In this document: piece after piece, positions 55,486-57,216 of the stretch
Layout: every line of letters starts with the position of its first letter
Position numbering within the stretch: the stretch's first letter is position 1
Assembly (NCBI GenBank): GCA_049999805.1
Contig: JBNGIO010006248.1
Coordinates: 137,304-194,519, forward strand
Direction of reading: 5' to 3'
DNA: 57,216 nucleotides
From: Folioceros fuciformis
Lineage: Eukaryota > Anthocerotophyta > Anthocerotopsida > Anthocerotales
The notes under the pieces: model-generated
Seen by the model: only the letters and a program-made list of their open reading frames with translations
Told to the model about the DNA's origin: nothing
Database searches by the model: none
Program-made: the position numbers and the translations under genes

Positions 55486-57216
55486 TCAGGCAGATCGATC
55501 AGGCCTCCACCTGGATTTCTGCATAACCACAATCTGCTCTAGGTCTTGCTCGTCGTGATAGATTTGCAGCCAGTGCAAGGAATTGAGGACGGGAAGTACA
55601 TCCTCCGCTAAGACCACGGTCTTGTCACGGAAGATGACCCATCCTTCAGGCCTTACTATCCGGTCCACCTCGATGAGAGTGTTGACAATGCCACAGCGCT
55701 TCTTCAAGCGCGAGAAGACATGATCGGAATGAAGGAGGTCATAGGTTCGGGGGTAGGTGCTGAAGGATTCACACCAGTCATGATATATCCCGAACAATCC
55801 CCGTTCGTAGATGATGGGTAGAGTATCCGGCTCGTGCGTAGGCACCACGTTCATAACCCAGAGTGGCTGGTCGGCCAAAGCAGCAGCGAAGCCTCCATAT
55901 CCTGCGCTCATGTCCATCACATTGCGCACATGGGTCCAGTCAATGCCCAGCCCCTTCAAGTACAGCTTCTGAATCACACGGCTCCAGTGCTCACTGTTCT
56001 CCTGGAACTCCTCACCAGCTGGACGCCCATACAGACCCTTGGGGATCTTATAAAGCCAGGCCGGCACCGTCGTCAGCCGACGGGGCCACTGCTCCGGCCA
56101 CTGAGCTCCTCGCACATCGCCTTCCGGCAGCCTGTGGACGCATGCATTCATGGAGACATACCAGGCAGCATCCGGCTTGTCATCCTCTCCACACAAGGGA
56201 GGGAAGTTCTTCTTCCGGTTGTCATAGCATGTGTTGTCAGTAGGCTTCTGGAAAATAGCCACCCCAATACCCGTGGTGGCATCCGTCGTCCGGGAAAGCA
56301 GATCCCAGCAGATCTTGGACGTCAGCCTAAGCATAGCCTTCCAATCATCAGCCTCCGCCCTCTTGTAAACAGGGGTAGCAGACCAAACGAAAAACCCACC
56401 AGGCCTCAACATCCTGTTCAGCTCCAACAGCAGCATCCCACCCTCAATCTCCCAAGGCACCCGGCACCGTGCACAATGCACCACATCGAACACATTACTC
56501 GGGAACGGCAGCCTCTGGGTACCCATCACAGCGGAAATGGCAGGAATCCCACGCTCCAGAGCAAACTGCACCTGAGCCTCGTGCTCATCCTTGGGTGCCA
56601 AGGACATCGCCAACACATCCCTATCAAACAGGAAACCCCCAAAACTAGCCACACCACAGCCAACATCCAATATAACACGAGTGCGCTTCCCCCACGCAAC
56701 ATCCGTCTTGCTCTTCTCTATAAAGTCTATGTAATGCCCAGCACCGGCCTTGAACTGCGTCCCACCACCAGGAAAGATGAGGTAATCTCCACGCTTCTTC
56801 ACCCAGTTCTGATCCGCCTTGTAGGTAGCCAGCTTGGTATAGGGCACATTGGAATACCAGACCTTGCTGCGGCTCTCCGGCCAGGTGATGGGCACCTGGT
56901 ACCCCTCCGGCAACGGCACCAAACATTTGGGCATCTCAGCCTCAGCAGGACAGTGCCTTTCCCTGTGCTCGTAATGCTTAGTGCTCTTCAACTGAGAAAT
57001 AGCCTTCTGGTTATCCAAGCAGGGAATATAGTCCTGCGCACCACTCCACTCGCAGCTCTTCCAATCGTTCGGGGCTCCATCACCTTCGCTCTGATCCCCC
57101 CCGCTCGACACCGTCACAGGCTTGATCTCATCCCCCTCCGCGGTCGGCCCCTTCCGATCCGCCTCCTCCCCATCGCCGGAACCCGTCTCCTCCTTCGACT
57201 CCACCGACTGGCTCTT
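55486..57216 (-). CDS. PMT-type methyltransferase (DUF248), partial at the window edge
   Basis: The frame is open from the right edge of the window to the stop at 55486, 576 residues without an intron. The N-terminal part is acidic and lies after the missing cytoplasmic tail and membrane anchor. Then WKSCEWSGAQDYIPCLDN, HRERHCP, PEGYQVPITWPESRSKVWY, and FPGGGTQFKAGAGHYIDFI, followed by the SAM-binding motif VILDVGCGVASFGGFL and FDVVHCARCRVPW, then LNRMLRPGGFFVWSATPVY. The second half has RNVMDMSAGYGGFAAALAD, YERGLFGIYHDWCESFSTYP and VIFRDKT. These are type II Golgi proteins thought to add methyl groups to homogalacturonan. The acidic stretch before the domain fits the PMT24-27 group. The 5' end is outside the window. 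Confidence 0.93.
   Translation of the reverse strand, partial: KSQSVESKEETGSGDGEEADRKGPTAEGDEIKPVTVSSGGDQSEGDGAPNDWKSCEWSGAQDYIPCLDNQKAISQLKSTKHYEHRERHCPAEAEMPKCLVPLPEGYQVPITWPESRSKVWYSNVPYTKLATYKADQNWVKKRGDYLIFPGGGTQFKAGAGHYIDFIEKSKTDVAWGKRTRVILDVGCGVASFGGFLFDRDVLAMSLAPKDEHEAQVQFALERGIPAISAVMGTQRLPFPSNVFDVVHCARCRVPWEIEGGMLLLELNRMLRPGGFFVWSATPVYKRAEADDWKAMLRLTSKICWDLLSRTTDATTGIGVAIFQKPTDNTCYDNRKKNFPPLCGEDDKPDAAWYVSMNACVHRLPEGDVRGAQWPEQWPRRLTTVPAWLYKIPKGLYGRPAGEEFQENSEHWSRVIQKLYLKGLGIDWTHVRNVMDMSAGYGGFAAALADQPLWVMNVVPTHEPDTLPIIYERGLFGIYHDWCESFSTYPRTYDLLHSDHVFSRLKKRCGIVNTLIEVDRIVRPEGWVIFRDKTVVLAEDVLPVLNSLHWLQIYHDEQDLEQIVVMQKSRWRPDRSA

Noticed and set aside
1-57216. CRISPR arrays, phage-like or bacterial operons
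   Set aside because: Spliced plant genes throughout; the tandem arrays have no unique spacers between units.

Overview
This is nuclear DNA of an early-diverging land plant. The multi-exon genes whose splice phases I could follow have GT-AG introns of mostly about 70-140 nt, the proteins are plant-type (CPSF30 with YTH, BLISTER, augmin AUG1, PANK2-DUF89, PMT methyltransferase, Gnk2 and bulb-lectin secreted proteins), and interstitial copies of the plant telomere repeat (TTTAGGG) occur. The intron compactness fits a lycophyte such as Selaginella best; a hornwort or other bryophyte is not excluded. Six runs of N (four of 100, two of 10) show a draft scaffold.

Layout. 0-2.4 kb: AT-rich, a small Gnk2-like secreted protein, then repeats with telomere-like motifs. 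2.7-30.9 kb: gene-dense and GC-richer: CPSF30-L (+), plastid-type inorganic pyrophosphatase (+), GNA-type lectin (+), an RGS1-like seven-helix protein without an RGS box (+), SWIB-domain protein (-), FIS1 (+), pantothenate kinase 2 with DUF89 (-), TBC Rab-GAP (+), BLISTER (-), a gene-fragment zone (truncated AUG1 copy, decayed AAA-ATPase), and intact AUG1 (+). 31-34.3 kb: a coiled-coil protein (+) and a very acidic protein (-), both unrecognised. 34.4-48.7 kb: repeat land: degenerate direct repeats, a 1.16-kb element with 240-bp terminal inverted repeats, a 4.7-kb Ty1/copia element with intact LTRs and target-site duplication but a deleted integrase core, tandem arrays, a LINE remnant, and one AT-rich intronless protein kinase (-). 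49-57.2 kb: gene-rich again: C2H2 zinc-finger protein (-), large WD40-like protein (-), and the C-terminal part of a PMT-type methyltransferase (-) running off the right edge.

The genes do not form one pathway: they are mostly housekeeping genes (mRNA 3' processing, phosphate and CoA metabolism, organelle fission, Rab traffic, spindle augmin, pectin methylation). The most unusual items are the seven-helix RGS1 relative that ends in a coiled coil instead of an RGS domain, the AUG1 5' fragment that forms a 51-codon ORF just upstream of the BLISTER start, and the decayed DAA1-like AAA-ATPase beside it. Exon boundaries were read by eye and may be off by a base or two.
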